A stretch of DNA of 64,000 nucleotides from UBA12202 sp002691725 (GCA_965660675.1 CBFIAU010000001.1:338338-402337), one strand, 5' to 3'. Counted from the first letter of the stretch, positions 16,471 through 26,464 are shown. The notes: generated from the letters alone by a model not told the origin. Translations and numbers: made by a program.

Positions 16471-18591
16471 ATGAGTGTAAAATGTATTGGCTACTCAGAC
16501 AGACTGTCTGTCCGTCCGGGTGATACGATTTGTTTTCATATCTCCAATGAAACCAATCAGAATGTTTCTGCTCGCCTTACGCGCTCAATTTCTGCTGACC
16601 CTAATCCTGCTGGCATGGGCATTGTTGAAACCAATTGTGATGCTCTTTTCCCGCCGCAAGATTTTAACATAGGAAAGCAAGAGTTTTTTCCCGGCTCCTT
16701 CGCCAGGACAGCCTCCGCCTTACGGCAACACATTACCGATCACATCAGCCTTTCTGTGACCGTGATGCCAACTCATCTGACCGGGGCAGATCAAACAATC
16801 TTGTCTATCGGCATGCTATGGCTTGGCATTGATGCCAAGGGTCAGTTTAATTTACGATATGGCAAAGATAGCATAGCATCGCAGCACCCCCTTCATATTG
16901 GCAAATGGCATAAAATCACGGCGGAAATCAAAATATCCGGGCAAATGCATCTGGCAATTGATAGCGCGAATGCGCCAGAGCCTGAGTCCATATTCGGTGA
17001 ATTCGATTGGCCAGCAGATACGATATCGCTTAATGATGTTCTTACTATTGCCGCCCGGTTGCAGCCGTCAGACAGGGCAGACCAGCACCCTCACCATCAT
17101 TTCAATGGCAGAATTGAACATCCCTCAATCATCATAGATGATGATATCTTTGCCGAATGGAATCTGGCCGATAACATGACCTCCCTTAAGGTGCCAAGTA
17201 TCAGCGCCAATGACGACCAGACGCTCATATTGGTGAACGCGCCGACTCGCGGAGTATGCGGAAGCCTTTGGGATGCTAGTGAGTTTAGCTGGAAGCATTG
17301 CCCGGAGCATTATGCTGCTATTCATTTTCATGATGATGACATTTATGATTTTAACTGGCAAAGCAGCTTCTCATTCGCTATCCCCAAAGATATGGCATCA
17401 GGGATTTATGTGATGCGAATCCGCGCTGATGGTTATGAAGATGCCATGCCGTTTTTTGTTTGCGCGCCGAAAGCAAAACCAACCGCTAAACTATGTGTAT
17501 TGGTCTCGACCTTTACCTATGCCATTTATGGTAATCATGCGCGCCCTGACTTTCATGATGGCTGGCTTAAGCGTATCGCGGATTGGGGAGCATATCCGCA
17601 TAACCCTGCCAAGCATCGGGAATATGGGCTTTCGACCTATAATAATCATCCTGATGGGTGCGGGATTTGCCACGCTTCGCATAAAAGACCTCTGTTCAAT
17701 TTGCGTCCCGGCTATATCACTTTTGGTGATGCGGAATGTTCAGGGCTGAGGCATTTTCAAGCTGACAGCCATCTCATTTCCTGGCTTCATAAAAACAATA
17801 TTGATTACGATGTTATTACCGATGATGAGCTTGATCGTGAAGGGCTTGCGGCAATCGCTGGATATGCTGCTGTCGCCACTGGCACCCACCCTGAATACCA
17901 CACACAGCACATGCTTAATGCGTTAATGCAATATCGGGATCAGGGGGGCAATTTGCTCTATCTTGGCGGCAATGGATTTTACTGGAAAATCGTTCGCCAT
18001 CAGGATGATCCTGACTTATTGGAAATCAGGCGAGCCGAAGACGGGCTGCGGGCATGGGCATCAAAACCTGGTGAATATTATCATAGTTTTGATGGCTCAT
18101 ATGGGGGATTATGGCGGCGCAATGGGCGGCCTCCACAACAGCTTGTTGGCATCGGCTTTACTGCACAAGGCGTGTTTGACGGCCATCCCTATAAACGGAC
18201 TTGCTTTGATGCTGATTTTGACTGGCTTTTTGACGGCTTGGAAAGTGACAATATTGGCGATTTCGGTTTTAGCGGCAATGGCGCCGCAGGCTTTGAATTA
18301 GACCGTGTTGATCCGTCCCTCGAAGACAGCCATAACATAACTGTGCTGGCGCAGTCATTTGCGAATGAGTTCATGCTTGTGCCGGAAGAACATCTGACCC
18401 ATTTGACCAATCTGTCTGGCGGCAGTGAGAATGATGCCAAACGCGCTGATATGATTTATTTTAAGACTGCCGCTGGCGGGCAAGTATTTTCAACAGGATC
18501 AATCACCTTTTGCGGAAGCCTGCCTTGGAATGATTTTGACAATGATGTGTCACGGCTGCTGTTTAATGTCGTTAAGCGATTTACCGAATAA
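16471..18591 (+). CDS. N,N-dimethylformamidase large-subunit-like protein
   Basis: Resembles the large (beta) subunit of N,N-dimethylformamidase, which hydrolyses dimethylformamide to dimethylamine and formate. I chose the ATG at 16471 (AAGGGTGAG site upstream), giving 706 aa; the frame extends 35 codons further but without a ribosome site. An N-terminal lectin/beta-sandwich region precedes a catalytic domain with 'FTYAIYGNHARPDF', 'GLSTYNNHPDG' and 'TGTHPEYHT'. The known enzyme uses a two-tyrosine, one-glutamate iron site. Tyr350 or Tyr353, Tyr390 and Glu475 are candidates here, with spacing close to what I recall. The small alpha subunit gene is not adjacent. The natural substrate in the sea may be another N-substituted amide. 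Confidence 0.75.
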   Translation: MSVKCIGYSDRLSVRPGDTICFHISNETNQNVSARLTRSISADPNPAGMGIVETNCDALFPPQDFNIGKQEFFPGSFARTASALRQHITDHISLSVTVMPTHLTGADQTILSIGMLWLGIDAKGQFNLRYGKDSIASQHPLHIGKWHKITAEIKISGQMHLAIDSANAPEPESIFGEFDWPADTISLNDVLTIAARLQPSDRADQHPHHHFNGRIEHPSIIIDDDIFAEWNLADNMTSLKVPSISANDDQTLILVNAPTRGVCGSLWDASEFSWKHCPEHYAAIHFHDDDIYDFNWQSSFSFAIPKDMASGIYVMRIRADGYEDAMPFFVCAPKAKPTAKLCVLVSTFTYAIYGNHARPDFHDGWLKRIADWGAYPHNPAKHREYGLSTYNNHPDGCGICHASHKRPLFNLRPGYITFGDAECSGLRHFQADSHLISWLHKNNIDYDVITDDELDREGLAAIAGYAAVATGTHPEYHTQHMLNALMQYRDQGGNLLYLGGNGFYWKIVRHQDDPDLLEIRRAEDGLRAWASKPGEYYHSFDGSYGGLWRRNGRPPQQLVGIGFTAQGVFDGHPYKRTCFDADFDWLFDGLESDNIGDFGFSGNGAAGFELDRVDPSLEDSHNITVLAQSFANEFMLVPEEHLTHLTNLSGGSENDAKRADMIYFKTAAGGQVFSTGSITFCGSLPWNDFDNDVSRLLFNVVKRFTE

Positions 18592-18607
18592 CTATTATCA
18601 ATTGATT

Positions 18608-19990
18608 TTACAGGCTTGGTCTGCCGATCGGTTTGACCGCCGCCTCAACACTCTGTCCAATCCGAATACACATCGCCTCATCATGCGGTTTCGCTATAAT
18701 TTGCAGAGAGAATGGTAGCCCGGCATCAGACAGACCTGTTGGCAGACTTAACCCACATGTCCCCAGATAATTAAATGGACGGGTAAAATGCCCGGGCGTA
18801 GTATCTTGATCAGCATCATCAATTTTTAACGCTGTCGTTGCGATGGATGGCGTCACCAGAGCATCAAATTGCGCCATGGATGATAACCACATAGCGATAT
18901 GTTGCTGTCGATTTTTCAGCAAATTGATATAGTCATCGGCAAGTCTTGCTTTGCCTGACAAGACCCGCTTGCGAACATCTTCATCTAGTGGCGCGCTAAG
19001 ATCATCATATAACGCGCCGTGATTATGATAGGCTTCAATGGCTGTTATCTGACCATTCAGATCAGCACATTCGGTATAACTCATCGGCGTTGAAATGACT
19101 TCTATGGTGGCGCCGAGTTGCTTCAATATATGACAGACACGATCATATTCAGCCAGAATCTCAGGCGCACAAAGCGCTCTTTCCTGATCATCTATGGCGC
19201 CAATATGAAGCCCCTTCACGCCTTTGCCAGCGTCCCCAAACAGCCCCTGATCAGAGCTTATATCAGCATCAATATCAGCACCGGTGCGGCCTCGCATCAC
19301 CTCATAAAGGATGATCGCATCTGTGACTGTCTGCGTGATTGGCCCCGGTGTATCCAATGTTTGCGACAATGGCATAATGCCATCACAAGGCAATTGCGCT
19401 TCGGTCACCTTGAGCCCTGTCAGGCCGCAAAACCCGGCAGGAAGTCTGACTGAACCGCCTGTATCCGAGCCTATACCGCAAACCGCCATGGCCGCCGCTG
19501 TTGCGACCGCTGATCCAGAGGATGAGCCGCCCGGAATACGGTGATCCTTCATATCCCAGGGATTCCACGGTGTTCCCATCTGTTGATTAGTGCCCCAGCC
19601 GCCAAAGGCATGTTCAACCGTTTTAGATTTACCAAGGATGATTCCACCAGCCGCAATAAGACGCTTCACAACCGTCCCTGTTATGGTGGATTTATGTTCC
19701 ACAAAAGGCTTGGCACCATTAGTGCAAACCGTGCCAGCAAGATGATAGATATCTTTCAGGGCAAATGGAATGCCATGCAAAGGGCCAAGCCGGTATCCTG
19801 CTCTTATCGCTTTGTCTGTTGCGCTTGCCATTTGCATAGCGTTATCAGCAAAGACCGACTGATAGGCGCCTAATGTCGTATCATATTTATTTATCTGATC
19901 CAGATGCGCCGCTACTGCTGCTTCTGCGGTTAAGGCGCCATCTGCATAAGCTTTCGATAATGATGCAATAGTCCCTAATGGATGTGTCAT
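18608..19990 (-). CDS. Amidase signature family hydrolase
   Basis: Second amidase-signature enzyme of the window, 460 aa, not a close copy of the one at 3.6 kb. Triad: Lys79 (FALKD), cis-Ser156 (PGGSSSGS) and Ser180 (GSDTGGSVRLP). An AGGTCGTTCT site precedes the ATG. It follows the fused Dpp-type ATPase gene on the same strand with a 27-bp gap, so it is probably the last gene of the transporter operon (binding protein, two permeases, ATPase, amidase). The likely role is to hydrolyse an amide imported by that system. Members of this type are often annotated as GatA or allophanate hydrolase, but no matching partner genes are present. Confidence 0.87.
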   Translation of the reverse strand: MTHPLGTIASLSKAYADGALTAEAAVAAHLDQINKYDTTLGAYQSVFADNAMQMASATDKAIRAGYRLGPLHGIPFALKDIYHLAGTVCTNGAKPFVEHKSTITGTVVKRLIAAGGIILGKSKTVEHAFGGWGTNQQMGTPWNPWDMKDHRIPGGSSSGSAVATAAAMAVCGIGSDTGGSVRLPAGFCGLTGLKVTEAQLPCDGIMPLSQTLDTPGPITQTVTDAIILYEVMRGRTGADIDADISSDQGLFGDAGKGVKGLHIGAIDDQERALCAPEILAEYDRVCHILKQLGATIEVISTPMSYTECADLNGQITAIEAYHNHGALYDDLSAPLDEDVRKRVLSGKARLADDYINLLKNRQQHIAMWLSSMAQFDALVTPSIATTALKIDDADQDTTPGHFTRPFNYLGTCGLSLPTGLSDAGLPFSLQIIAKPHDEAMCIRIGQSVEAAVKPIGRPSL

Positions 19991-20017
19991 AGAACGACCT
20001 GCTAATCGGATAATGAA

Positions 20018-21733
20018 TTAAGACATTTTGCTTTTGCTTGGGCTTTTGCTTCTGCTTGGGCTTTTGCTTTTCGGTTTTGCTTTGGATTTGGCTTTGCCAG
20101 CACTGCCAGCAGATGAAATGCCTTTCCAGTCTTTTCCAGGAACAGCAGACAACAAATCAATGGTGTAGTTATGCTGCGGATTGGCAAAAATATCTTTGGT
20201 CTTGCCGACCTCGACCACTTCGCCATATTGCATCACCGCCATTCTGTCACAAACTTGCGCGGCAACCCGCAGATCATGAGTGATAAAGATCATTGATAAT
20301 TTCATCTGTTCACGAATATCATCTAGCAAATCAAGAATCTGCGACTGAATAGAAACGTCCAAGGCGGAAACCGGCTCATCAGCAATCAGAATTTCTGGCC
20401 TCAAGGCTAATGATCGGGCAATGCCTATGCGCTGACGCTGGCCGCCAGAAAACTCATGCGGATAACGATCAAATGATCTGTCATCAAGACCAACAATAGA
20501 TATCAATTCACGCGCTCTTTTTAACGCATCTTCACGAGCAACACCTTGAGTAATTGGACCTTGCGCAATAATATCGCCAACCCTTATGCGTGGATTGAGC
20601 GAGGCAAATGGGTCTTGAAACACCATCTGAATTTTATTGCGCCATGTCCGCATGGCTTTGCGTTTAAGCATATTTATCTGTGTACCTTCAATGGTAATGG
20701 CGCCGGCATCTGTATCCATCAGACGGATAATACAGCGGGCAAGCGTTGACTTGCCGGAGCCGCTTTCGCCAACCACACCAAGAGTTTCTCCATTATAAAG
20801 ATCAAGAGTGACATTTTTCAAAGCATCAACCTGACGCAAAGGCTTGCCAAAACCAAACAATCCTCGGCCACCGCCAAAGGTCTTGTAAACATCTTTGACC
20901 TCAAGCACTTTTTCTTTTGATATCGTTTTCGCCTTTCGTGGGGTCAGGCTTGGCACCGCGCTAATCAACGCCTTGGTATAGGGATGTTCAGGATTATTGA
21001 GAACCTGTTTAACCGTGCCGCTTTCCACAACAATTCCATGTTGCATCACAGCAACCCGGTCAGCAATATCAGCAACAACACCAAAATCATGCGTGATAAA
21101 CAAAACACCCGTATCATAGACGGTTTGCATATCCTTGATCAGCTTTAGAATTTGCGCTTGTGTTGTCACATCAAGGGCTGTTGTCGGCTCATCAGCGATG
21201 AGGATTTGCGGTTTCAGCGCCAGTGCCATAGCAATCATGGCGCGCTGTCTTTGCCCACCAGATAATTCATGGGGATAGGTATTCATAATTTGTGCAGGAT
21301 TAGGCAGATTAACATCAGCAAGTAATTCTATTGCCCGTTTCTGGCGTTCAGCCTTAGACATGCTGACATGATAGCGAAAAATCTCATCAATTTGCGCGCC
21401 AATAGACATCACCGGATTTAATGCTGTCATAGGCTCTTGAAAAATCATTGATATTTCACTGCCGCGCAAATCACGAAGCCGCTCATAGCTGACTTTCGTG
21501 ATATCCTCGCCATTAAAAATAATCTCACCATTTGAGACCCGCACATGTGGCTCTGGCAAAAGCCCCATAATAGCGCGCGCCGTCAGCGACTTGCCTGAGC
21601 CACTCTCGCCAACAACACATAACGTCTCCCCTTGCTTGAGCTCAAGGTCAACGTTTTGAATAGCATATTGGCGATCCGATCCTTCGGGAAGCTCAATATA
21701 AAGGTCACTGATATCAAGAAGCTTTTGTTTCAA
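20018..21733 (-). CDS. Fused DppD-DppF-type ABC transporter ATPase
   Basis: Two ABC ATPase domains in one 571-residue chain, as in GsiA/YejF. The N-terminal DppD-like half has Walker A GESGSGKSLTA and signature LSGGQRQRAM. The C-terminal DppF-like half has GESGSGKSTLA and FSGGQRQRIG. Each half has an ILIADEP Walker B. After the normal end of the second domain ('LLSAVPGKDWKG', about residue 535) comes a tail of about 35 residues, almost only Lys, Ser, Ala and Pro. The tail looks like expansion of a short lysine-serine repeat. It overlaps the downstream end of the permease gene by 4 bp and precedes the amidase gene. It powers import of a peptide-like substrate. Confidence 0.9.
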   Translation of the reverse strand: MKQKLLDISDLYIELPEGSDRQYAIQNVDLELKQGETLCVVGESGSGKSLTARAIMGLLPEPHVRVSNGEIIFNGEDITKVSYERLRDLRGSEISMIFQEPMTALNPVMSIGAQIDEIFRYHVSMSKAERQKRAIELLADVNLPNPAQIMNTYPHELSGGQRQRAMIAMALALKPQILIADEPTTALDVTTQAQILKLIKDMQTVYDTGVLFITHDFGVVADIADRVAVMQHGIVVESGTVKQVLNNPEHPYTKALISAVPSLTPRKAKTISKEKVLEVKDVYKTFGGGRGLFGFGKPLRQVDALKNVTLDLYNGETLGVVGESGSGKSTLARCIIRLMDTDAGAITIEGTQINMLKRKAMRTWRNKIQMVFQDPFASLNPRIRVGDIIAQGPITQGVAREDALKRARELISIVGLDDRSFDRYPHEFSGGQRQRIGIARSLALRPEILIADEPVSALDVSIQSQILDLLDDIREQMKLSMIFITHDLRVAAQVCDRMAVMQYGEVVEVGKTKDIFANPQHNYTIDLLSAVPGKDWKGISSAGSAGKAKSKAKPKSKSPSRSKSPSKSKMS

Positions 21734-22563
21734 TTTCTCTCTCTTAAACGTGGGTTTAACGCATCATTTAAGCCTTCGCCAACCAAGTTGATAGCTAATA
21801 CTGTGATAAGAATGGCAACGCCCGGAAAAGTACATACCCACCAAGCTGAACGCAACATCGTTCGGCCAGCACCAATTTGAAATCCCCAACTCATGATATT
21901 GGGATCACCCAAGCCTAAAAACGACAAACCACTTTCAATCAAAATCGCTGTCGCCACCATAAGTGAGCCAATGACGATGATCGGGCTCAGACAATTTGGC
22001 AGAATCTCACGCAACATGATCCGCAAATCACTCATACCTAGAGTATGGCAGGCTTGCACAAACTCACGGCTTTTCAATGACAAAAACTCACCCCGTACCA
22101 GCCGCGCCACCCCCGGCCACGACACCACAGATATGGCAATGACAACGCTGTAAATTGACGGCTTGAGAATAGCAACCAGCAGAATAGCAAAAATAAATGA
22201 CGGGATTGTCTGAAAAATCTCAGTGATCCGCATCAGCATATTATCAAGCTGGCCGCCGTAATATCCCGACAATGCCCCAAACAGGATACCAATAAACACC
22301 GCAACAAGAGTAGCAATGAGACCAATTAAGAGGCTGGTCTTAGCCCCATGAACAATGCCAGCGGCAACATCACGGCCGAGAGAATCACTGCCGAGCAGAA
22401 AGCCATTTGTTCCCGGCGCAGATAATGGCTTACCTGCCAATCGGAAAGGGTCAAATGGATAGAGAAAATCTGCGGTTGCCGCCATCAAGACAACGAGAAC
22501 AATGACGACCAAGCCAAACACAGCAGAGCGGTTTCTCTTATACCTATGCCAAAATGCCAGCAT
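21730..22563 (-). CDS. dppC: DppC-type ABC transporter permease
   Basis: Inner-membrane permease, 277 aa, pairing with the DppB-type protein encoded 2 bp upstream. The N-terminal segment 'RSAVFGLVVIVLVVLMAATADF' leads into an OppC-like periplasmic loop with 'GTNGFLLGSDSLGRDV', the hallmark of DppC/OppC. The ATPase-contact loop reads 'QACHTLGMSDLRIMLREILPN'. It overlaps the ATPase gene by an ATGA. The symbol denotes family position only; the transported compound is not known to be a dipeptide. Confidence 0.88.
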   Translation of the reverse strand: MLAFWHRYKRNRSAVFGLVVIVLVVLMAATADFLYPFDPFRLAGKPLSAPGTNGFLLGSDSLGRDVAAGIVHGAKTSLLIGLIATLVAVFIGILFGALSGYYGGQLDNMLMRITEIFQTIPSFIFAILLVAILKPSIYSVVIAISVVSWPGVARLVRGEFLSLKSREFVQACHTLGMSDLRIMLREILPNCLSPIIVIGSLMVATAILIESGLSFLGLGDPNIMSWGFQIGAGRTMLRSAWWVCTFPGVAILITVLAINLVGEGLNDALNPRLRERN

Positions 22564-22565
22564 GA

Positions 22566-23552
22566 TTAGGACACCTCTATTCTTGGATCAAGCAAACTAT
22601 AAATAATATCAACAATCAAATTAACGACGATAACAAGAACAGAAGATAAGAGAAAAATCCCAAGCAGAAGATTGAGATCACGAGCAAAAAGCGATTCAAA
22701 GGCCAGCATACCCAGCCCCGGCCACGCAAAAACAGACTCAACAATCACCGACCCACCAATCAACGCACCAACCTGCACCCCTGCCATCGTCACCACAGGC
22801 AAGAGAGCATTGCGCAAGACATGAACAAAAGTAATTCGGCGCTCGGTTAGCCCTTTAGCACGAGCCGTGATCACATAATCCTGACCATATTGTTCAAGCA
22901 TTGAGGCGCGCATCATGCGTGTATAAAGCGCTAGATAAAACAGCGACAACGTAATGGTTGGCAAGACAAGATGAACAGCAATATCTTTGACCCTATCCCA
23001 GCCTTCGTAAAATGCCGCGACATTTTCCATTCCGCTTGTCGGAAACCAGCCCAGGTTAAGGGAAAACACAACAATCATCATCAAACCCACCCAGAATAAT
23101 GGGGTCGCATAAGTGATCAGAGCAAACACGGTGATGACCGCGTCCTTCCATGTATTAAGGCGCATGGCGGCGAGCAGACCTAGCAAAATGCCAAAGCCAA
23201 CAGCCAATAAAATTGTGCTGACCATCAATAATGCAGTTGGCCAGAAACGGTCAACAATCAGCTCACTAACAGGCATGTCATGGCGGAAGGAATATCCGAG
23301 ATCAAGCACAACAACATTTTTCAAATAGACCAAGAGCTGTACCGGCAAGGGTTGATCAAGGCCAAACTTAGCTCTTAACTCTGCCATATATTCCGGTGTT
23401 GCCGAGCCTGCTTCGCCAGCCAGAACGTCAACCGCGTCACCATCTGCCATATTAAGTAAGAAGAAATTGATAATGACAATGGCAAGGATAATCGGAATGC
23501 CTTGAAGCAGTCGTTTTAAAACAAATCTAAAGATTTTGCTGGAGCGCGTCAT
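22566..23552 (-). CDS. dppB: DppB-type ABC transporter permease
   Basis: Inner-membrane permease, 328 aa, of the peptide/opine transporter family. The N-terminus 'FVLKRLLQGIPIILAIVIINF' is the typical first helix, followed by a periplasmic loop with 'KFGLDQPLPVQLLVYLKNV'. The coupling motif is 'TARAKGLTERRITFVHVLRNALLP'. It is separated from the upstream binding-protein gene by about 100 bases containing a perfect hairpin (23616-23644), which probably sets lower expression of the permeases than of the binding protein. Confidence 0.88.
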   Translation of the reverse strand: MTRSSKIFRFVLKRLLQGIPIILAIVIINFFLLNMADGDAVDVLAGEAGSATPEYMAELRAKFGLDQPLPVQLLVYLKNVVVLDLGYSFRHDMPVSELIVDRFWPTALLMVSTILLAVGFGILLGLLAAMRLNTWKDAVITVFALITYATPLFWVGLMMIVVFSLNLGWFPTSGMENVAAFYEGWDRVKDIAVHLVLPTITLSLFYLALYTRMMRASMLEQYGQDYVITARAKGLTERRITFVHVLRNALLPVVTMAGVQVGALIGGSVIVESVFAWPGLGMLAFESLFARDLNLLLGIFLLSSVLVIVVNLIVDIIYSLLDPRIEVS

Positions 23553-23615
23553 AATCGATTATTACCACTGATGTTATTTTAGAAGCTTCAAATCATCATT
23601 TATACAAAACAAAAA

Positions 23616-23644
23616 TATCGAGCCAGCATCACACTGGCTCGATA
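23616..23644 (-). terminator. Hairpin after the Dpp-type binding-protein gene
   Basis: Perfect 11-bp stem TATCGAGCCAG/CTGGCTCGATA with a 7-nt loop, followed on the minus strand by TTTTTGTTTT. It lies 11 bases past the binding-protein stop and ahead of the permease genes, so partial termination or 3'-end protection of the upstream message is likely. Confidence 0.8.
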
Positions 23645-23654
23645 ACACTATGTT

Positions 23655-25241
23655 TTAGTCTTCAAGCCAAGCTTCTCTGAATGACCCATATGCACCCATG
23701 GCAGAGCCATATGCGCCTTTCAGTTCCGTGTTGTAGACAGTCAGGAACTCAAGCTCAAAGAGGTTAACAACAGGCATATCATTAGCCAGAATTTCCTGAA
23801 TCTCTTTATATTGCGCTGTCCGTTTAGCGGCATCTGGTTCTTTTGATCCAGCATCTAAAAGAGCATCAAGTTCTGGGTTGCTATACCGTGATGAGTTCAC
23901 AAAATGCGTACCTTGACGAATTTGATTCGTGCCATAATGACGGTGAACACCCAGCACAGGGTCTGGCAATTGATAGAAGTAGTTCACATTCATTTCGAAA
24001 TCATAGTTATGATAGACACGCTTCAACCAGGTTGGAACGTCTTCGTATCTTAACTCAATCTCAATTCCAATATCGCCCATGGCCTGCTTCAGATATTCTC
24101 CTGCCCGGCGCCAATCTTCACCATAAGGAATAATATCAAGTACCGCGCGCATGCGGACACCATCACCATCTCTCGCGTAGCCGGCGGCATCGAGCATGGC
24201 ATTAGCAGCATCAACATCACCCTTTTCAGGATAGTTAGGCATTTCAGCATGCAAGTTCGTTGCTTTATAGTTACTGCTCAACGCACTTGTCGCAGGCTTT
24301 CCATAACCGAAGAAAATGGTATCAATCATAAAGCGGCGATCAATTGCCGTAGAGATTGCCCGGCGGATAGCAGGATCAACAAATGGCCCCTCTTTGGTAT
24401 TGAACTCAATCAATGCCATCGGGTTAATCATGGAATAGCCGTCTGTTGTTACACCAATATCATCGCGTTCCTTGAGCCGAACGGCATCAATATTTGGAAT
24501 AGCATTATAGGCGGCATACATGACTTCACCATTTTCCATGGCAGCAGTTCTGGTTGACGCATCAGGAATGAAGCGTCCAACAATCCGGTCAAGATAGGGC
24601 AAGCCCTCTTGCCAGTAATCTTCATTCTTATCAAGACGGATATACTGACCTTTTTTCCACTCAACAAACTTAAACGGCCCTGTGCCAACAGGATTATTAG
24701 CCAATGGCGCAGACTTGATATCCTGACCTTCTAGCAGGTGCATCGGAACCATAGGGGATTCATATGCCGAAAATGACCGCATCATATAAGGTGCCGGATT
24801 ATCAAGATGGAAAATCGCTGTATGATCGTCTGGAGTATCGATTCGGCTAACTTCGCGGAAAGAGTTCGGGCCGCGTGGGTGAACTTTTTTCAACACTTCC
24901 AGAATAGTAAACTTGACATCAGCCGAAGTGAACGGCTCACCATCATGCCAGCGTACGCCTTTTCTTAAATTGAATGTGACCATCTTACCGTCAGCACTCA
25001 TTTCGAAACTTTCAGCAAGCATCGGTACCATCTTGCCATCATTGTCATAGTCAAACAGACCTTCATATACTTTAGGCATAACCAGCCCAATTGGACCAGA
25101 TGTTGATACATATGATGCAAGTGTTGGCGGCTCTGGTTGAACCAGAAACGCTAACGTGCCTCCTGCTTCTTGTGCCTTTGCGGTAACAGTGCTCAATATT
25201 AGAGCTAATGCTACAAGGCTGGCTTTAAAAATATTTCTCAT
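23655..25241 (-). CDS. Family 5 ABC transporter solute-binding protein
   Basis: Periplasmic binding protein, 528 aa, first gene of the Dpp-type operon. A Sec signal peptide (MRNIFKASLVALALILSTV, cleavage after TAKA) leads into 'GGTLAFLVQPEPPTLASYV'. Family landmarks are 'GVRWHDGEPFTSADVKFT' and 'GTGPFKFVEWKKGQYI'. It is followed by a strong hairpin, then dppB, dppC, the fused ATPase and an amidase. Ligand unknown; an amide- or peptide-containing compound is suggested by the operon's amidase. Confidence 0.9.
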   Translation of the reverse strand: MRNIFKASLVALALILSTVTAKAQEAGGTLAFLVQPEPPTLASYVSTSGPIGLVMPKVYEGLFDYDNDGKMVPMLAESFEMSADGKMVTFNLRKGVRWHDGEPFTSADVKFTILEVLKKVHPRGPNSFREVSRIDTPDDHTAIFHLDNPAPYMMRSFSAYESPMVPMHLLEGQDIKSAPLANNPVGTGPFKFVEWKKGQYIRLDKNEDYWQEGLPYLDRIVGRFIPDASTRTAAMENGEVMYAAYNAIPNIDAVRLKERDDIGVTTDGYSMINPMALIEFNTKEGPFVDPAIRRAISTAIDRRFMIDTIFFGYGKPATSALSSNYKATNLHAEMPNYPEKGDVDAANAMLDAAGYARDGDGVRMRAVLDIIPYGEDWRRAGEYLKQAMGDIGIEIELRYEDVPTWLKRVYHNYDFEMNVNYFYQLPDPVLGVHRHYGTNQIRQGTHFVNSSRYSNPELDALLDAGSKEPDAAKRTAQYKEIQEILANDMPVVNLFELEFLTVYNTELKGAYGSAMGAYGSFREAWLED

Positions 25242-25327
25242 TTTAGACTCCCATTTAGAAACGTATTCATTTTTATTAAATTCTGATTATTAAAAATATC
25301 ATTAATTATCACTGGTGATGTGTCAAA

Positions 25328-26383
25328 TTATTTATGCTTGTATCTCCCACTATCTAAAAAAGAGATAAGCTCATTTTGATAAGAAAAAAATGCACCCAAG
25401 CCACCAGTGTGAACGAATAGAACCCGACTGCCCTTGTTAATAAATCCTTCCTCCAGCAATCCCGGAACAGCCGCAAATGATTTTGCTGTATAGACAGGAT
25501 CAAGAATATATCCCTCGCTTCTGGCCATCTTAATCAGTGCCGCCGCCGCTTTATCGCTAAGTTTGCCATAGCCCGGCAAAAATGCCCCATCCCAGATATT
25601 AAAATCACTGTCGGTAAGATATTCTGGCTGTTCCACCATTTCATTAAATTGATTGGCAAGACGCGATAATCTTTGCTGTTGTTCACCTTTAGGGCGGCGC
25701 ACACATGACCCTGTCACTTGCGCTGACGGGCAGTAATATTTCATTCCTGCGGTTAGCCCCAGATGCGTCGCCCCGCTCCCTGTACCAACAACAACATGAT
25801 CAAAGGCTTGGCTGGATTGGTCCATAATTTCTTTAGCACATTGAACATATCCCAACGCACCAAGAGGCGGCTTATTCCCCGATAAGGGAATAACATAGGG
25901 ATTTTTGCCCTGCCTGCGCAATGCATTTGCCCGTTCATAAAGCACGGCATCTGCCCCTTCTTCGTCCTCACCATCAGGATAATAAAGAATCTCAGCGCCA
26001 AGCAATTGATTGAGCAAGACATTCCCTGATGACCGATAAAGCTGATCAGGGTCTTTGACCCTCTCCTCAAGCTGGACAATCGCCTTCATCTTAAATCGGT
26101 TGGCAATGGCGGCCGCTAAGCGCACAAAGTTGGATTGAACGGCACCAGTGATTAAGATTGTATCCGCGTTTTGAGCAACTGCCGCGCCAAAATAATATTC
26201 CAGCTGTCTTGATTTATTGCCGCCAAAACTTGGTCCTGCTTCATCATCACGCTTCATCCACAGCTCAATGCCCATGTCTTCTGATAGCTGATCCAGGCGT
26301 GTCATTTTTGTAAATCCGTCACAAATATTCTGCCTCGGTATCTCAGCTATTCTGGCTTCAAGCGATATGGCTTTAGATGTCAT
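25328..26383 (-). CDS. D-cysteine desulfhydrase / L-cysteate sulfo-lyase-like PLP enzyme
   Basis: Fold-type II PLP enzyme of the ACC deaminase/D-cysteine desulfhydrase family, 351 aa. The cofactor lysine is Lys57 in 'FGGNKSRQLEY', and the substrate-carboxylate loop is 'GAVQSNFVRLAAA'. The phosphate-binding loop is 'GTGSGATHLGLTAG'. Plausible reactions are D-cysteine to pyruvate, ammonia and sulfide, or L-cysteate to pyruvate, ammonia and sulfite (CuyA, common in marine bacteria). It lies between the ABC operon and ureG on the same strand, 86 bp before the binding-protein gene. Either way it fits the window's theme of releasing ammonia from small organic nitrogen compounds. Confidence 0.78.
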   Translation of the reverse strand: MTSKAISLEARIAEIPRQNICDGFTKMTRLDQLSEDMGIELWMKRDDEAGPSFGGNKSRQLEYYFGAAVAQNADTILITGAVQSNFVRLAAAIANRFKMKAIVQLEERVKDPDQLYRSSGNVLLNQLLGAEILYYPDGEDEEGADAVLYERANALRRQGKNPYVIPLSGNKPPLGALGYVQCAKEIMDQSSQAFDHVVVGTGSGATHLGLTAGMKYYCPSAQVTGSCVRRPKGEQQQRLSRLANQFNEMVEQPEYLTDSDFNIWDGAFLPGYGKLSDKAAAALIKMARSEGYILDPVYTAKSFAAVPGLLEEGFINKGSRVLFVHTGGLGAFFSYQNELISFLDSGRYKHK

Positions 26384-26464
26384 GCGTATGTCTCATCAAA
26401 AATGATAATTGGATTTCCAGAGTATTCTCTCACACCATTATCAGCAACTGAATTGCGATAACCC

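Noticed and set aside
18592..18607. Terminator between the convergent formamidase-like and amidase genes
   Set aside because: The 16-bp gap holds no stem with a U-run.
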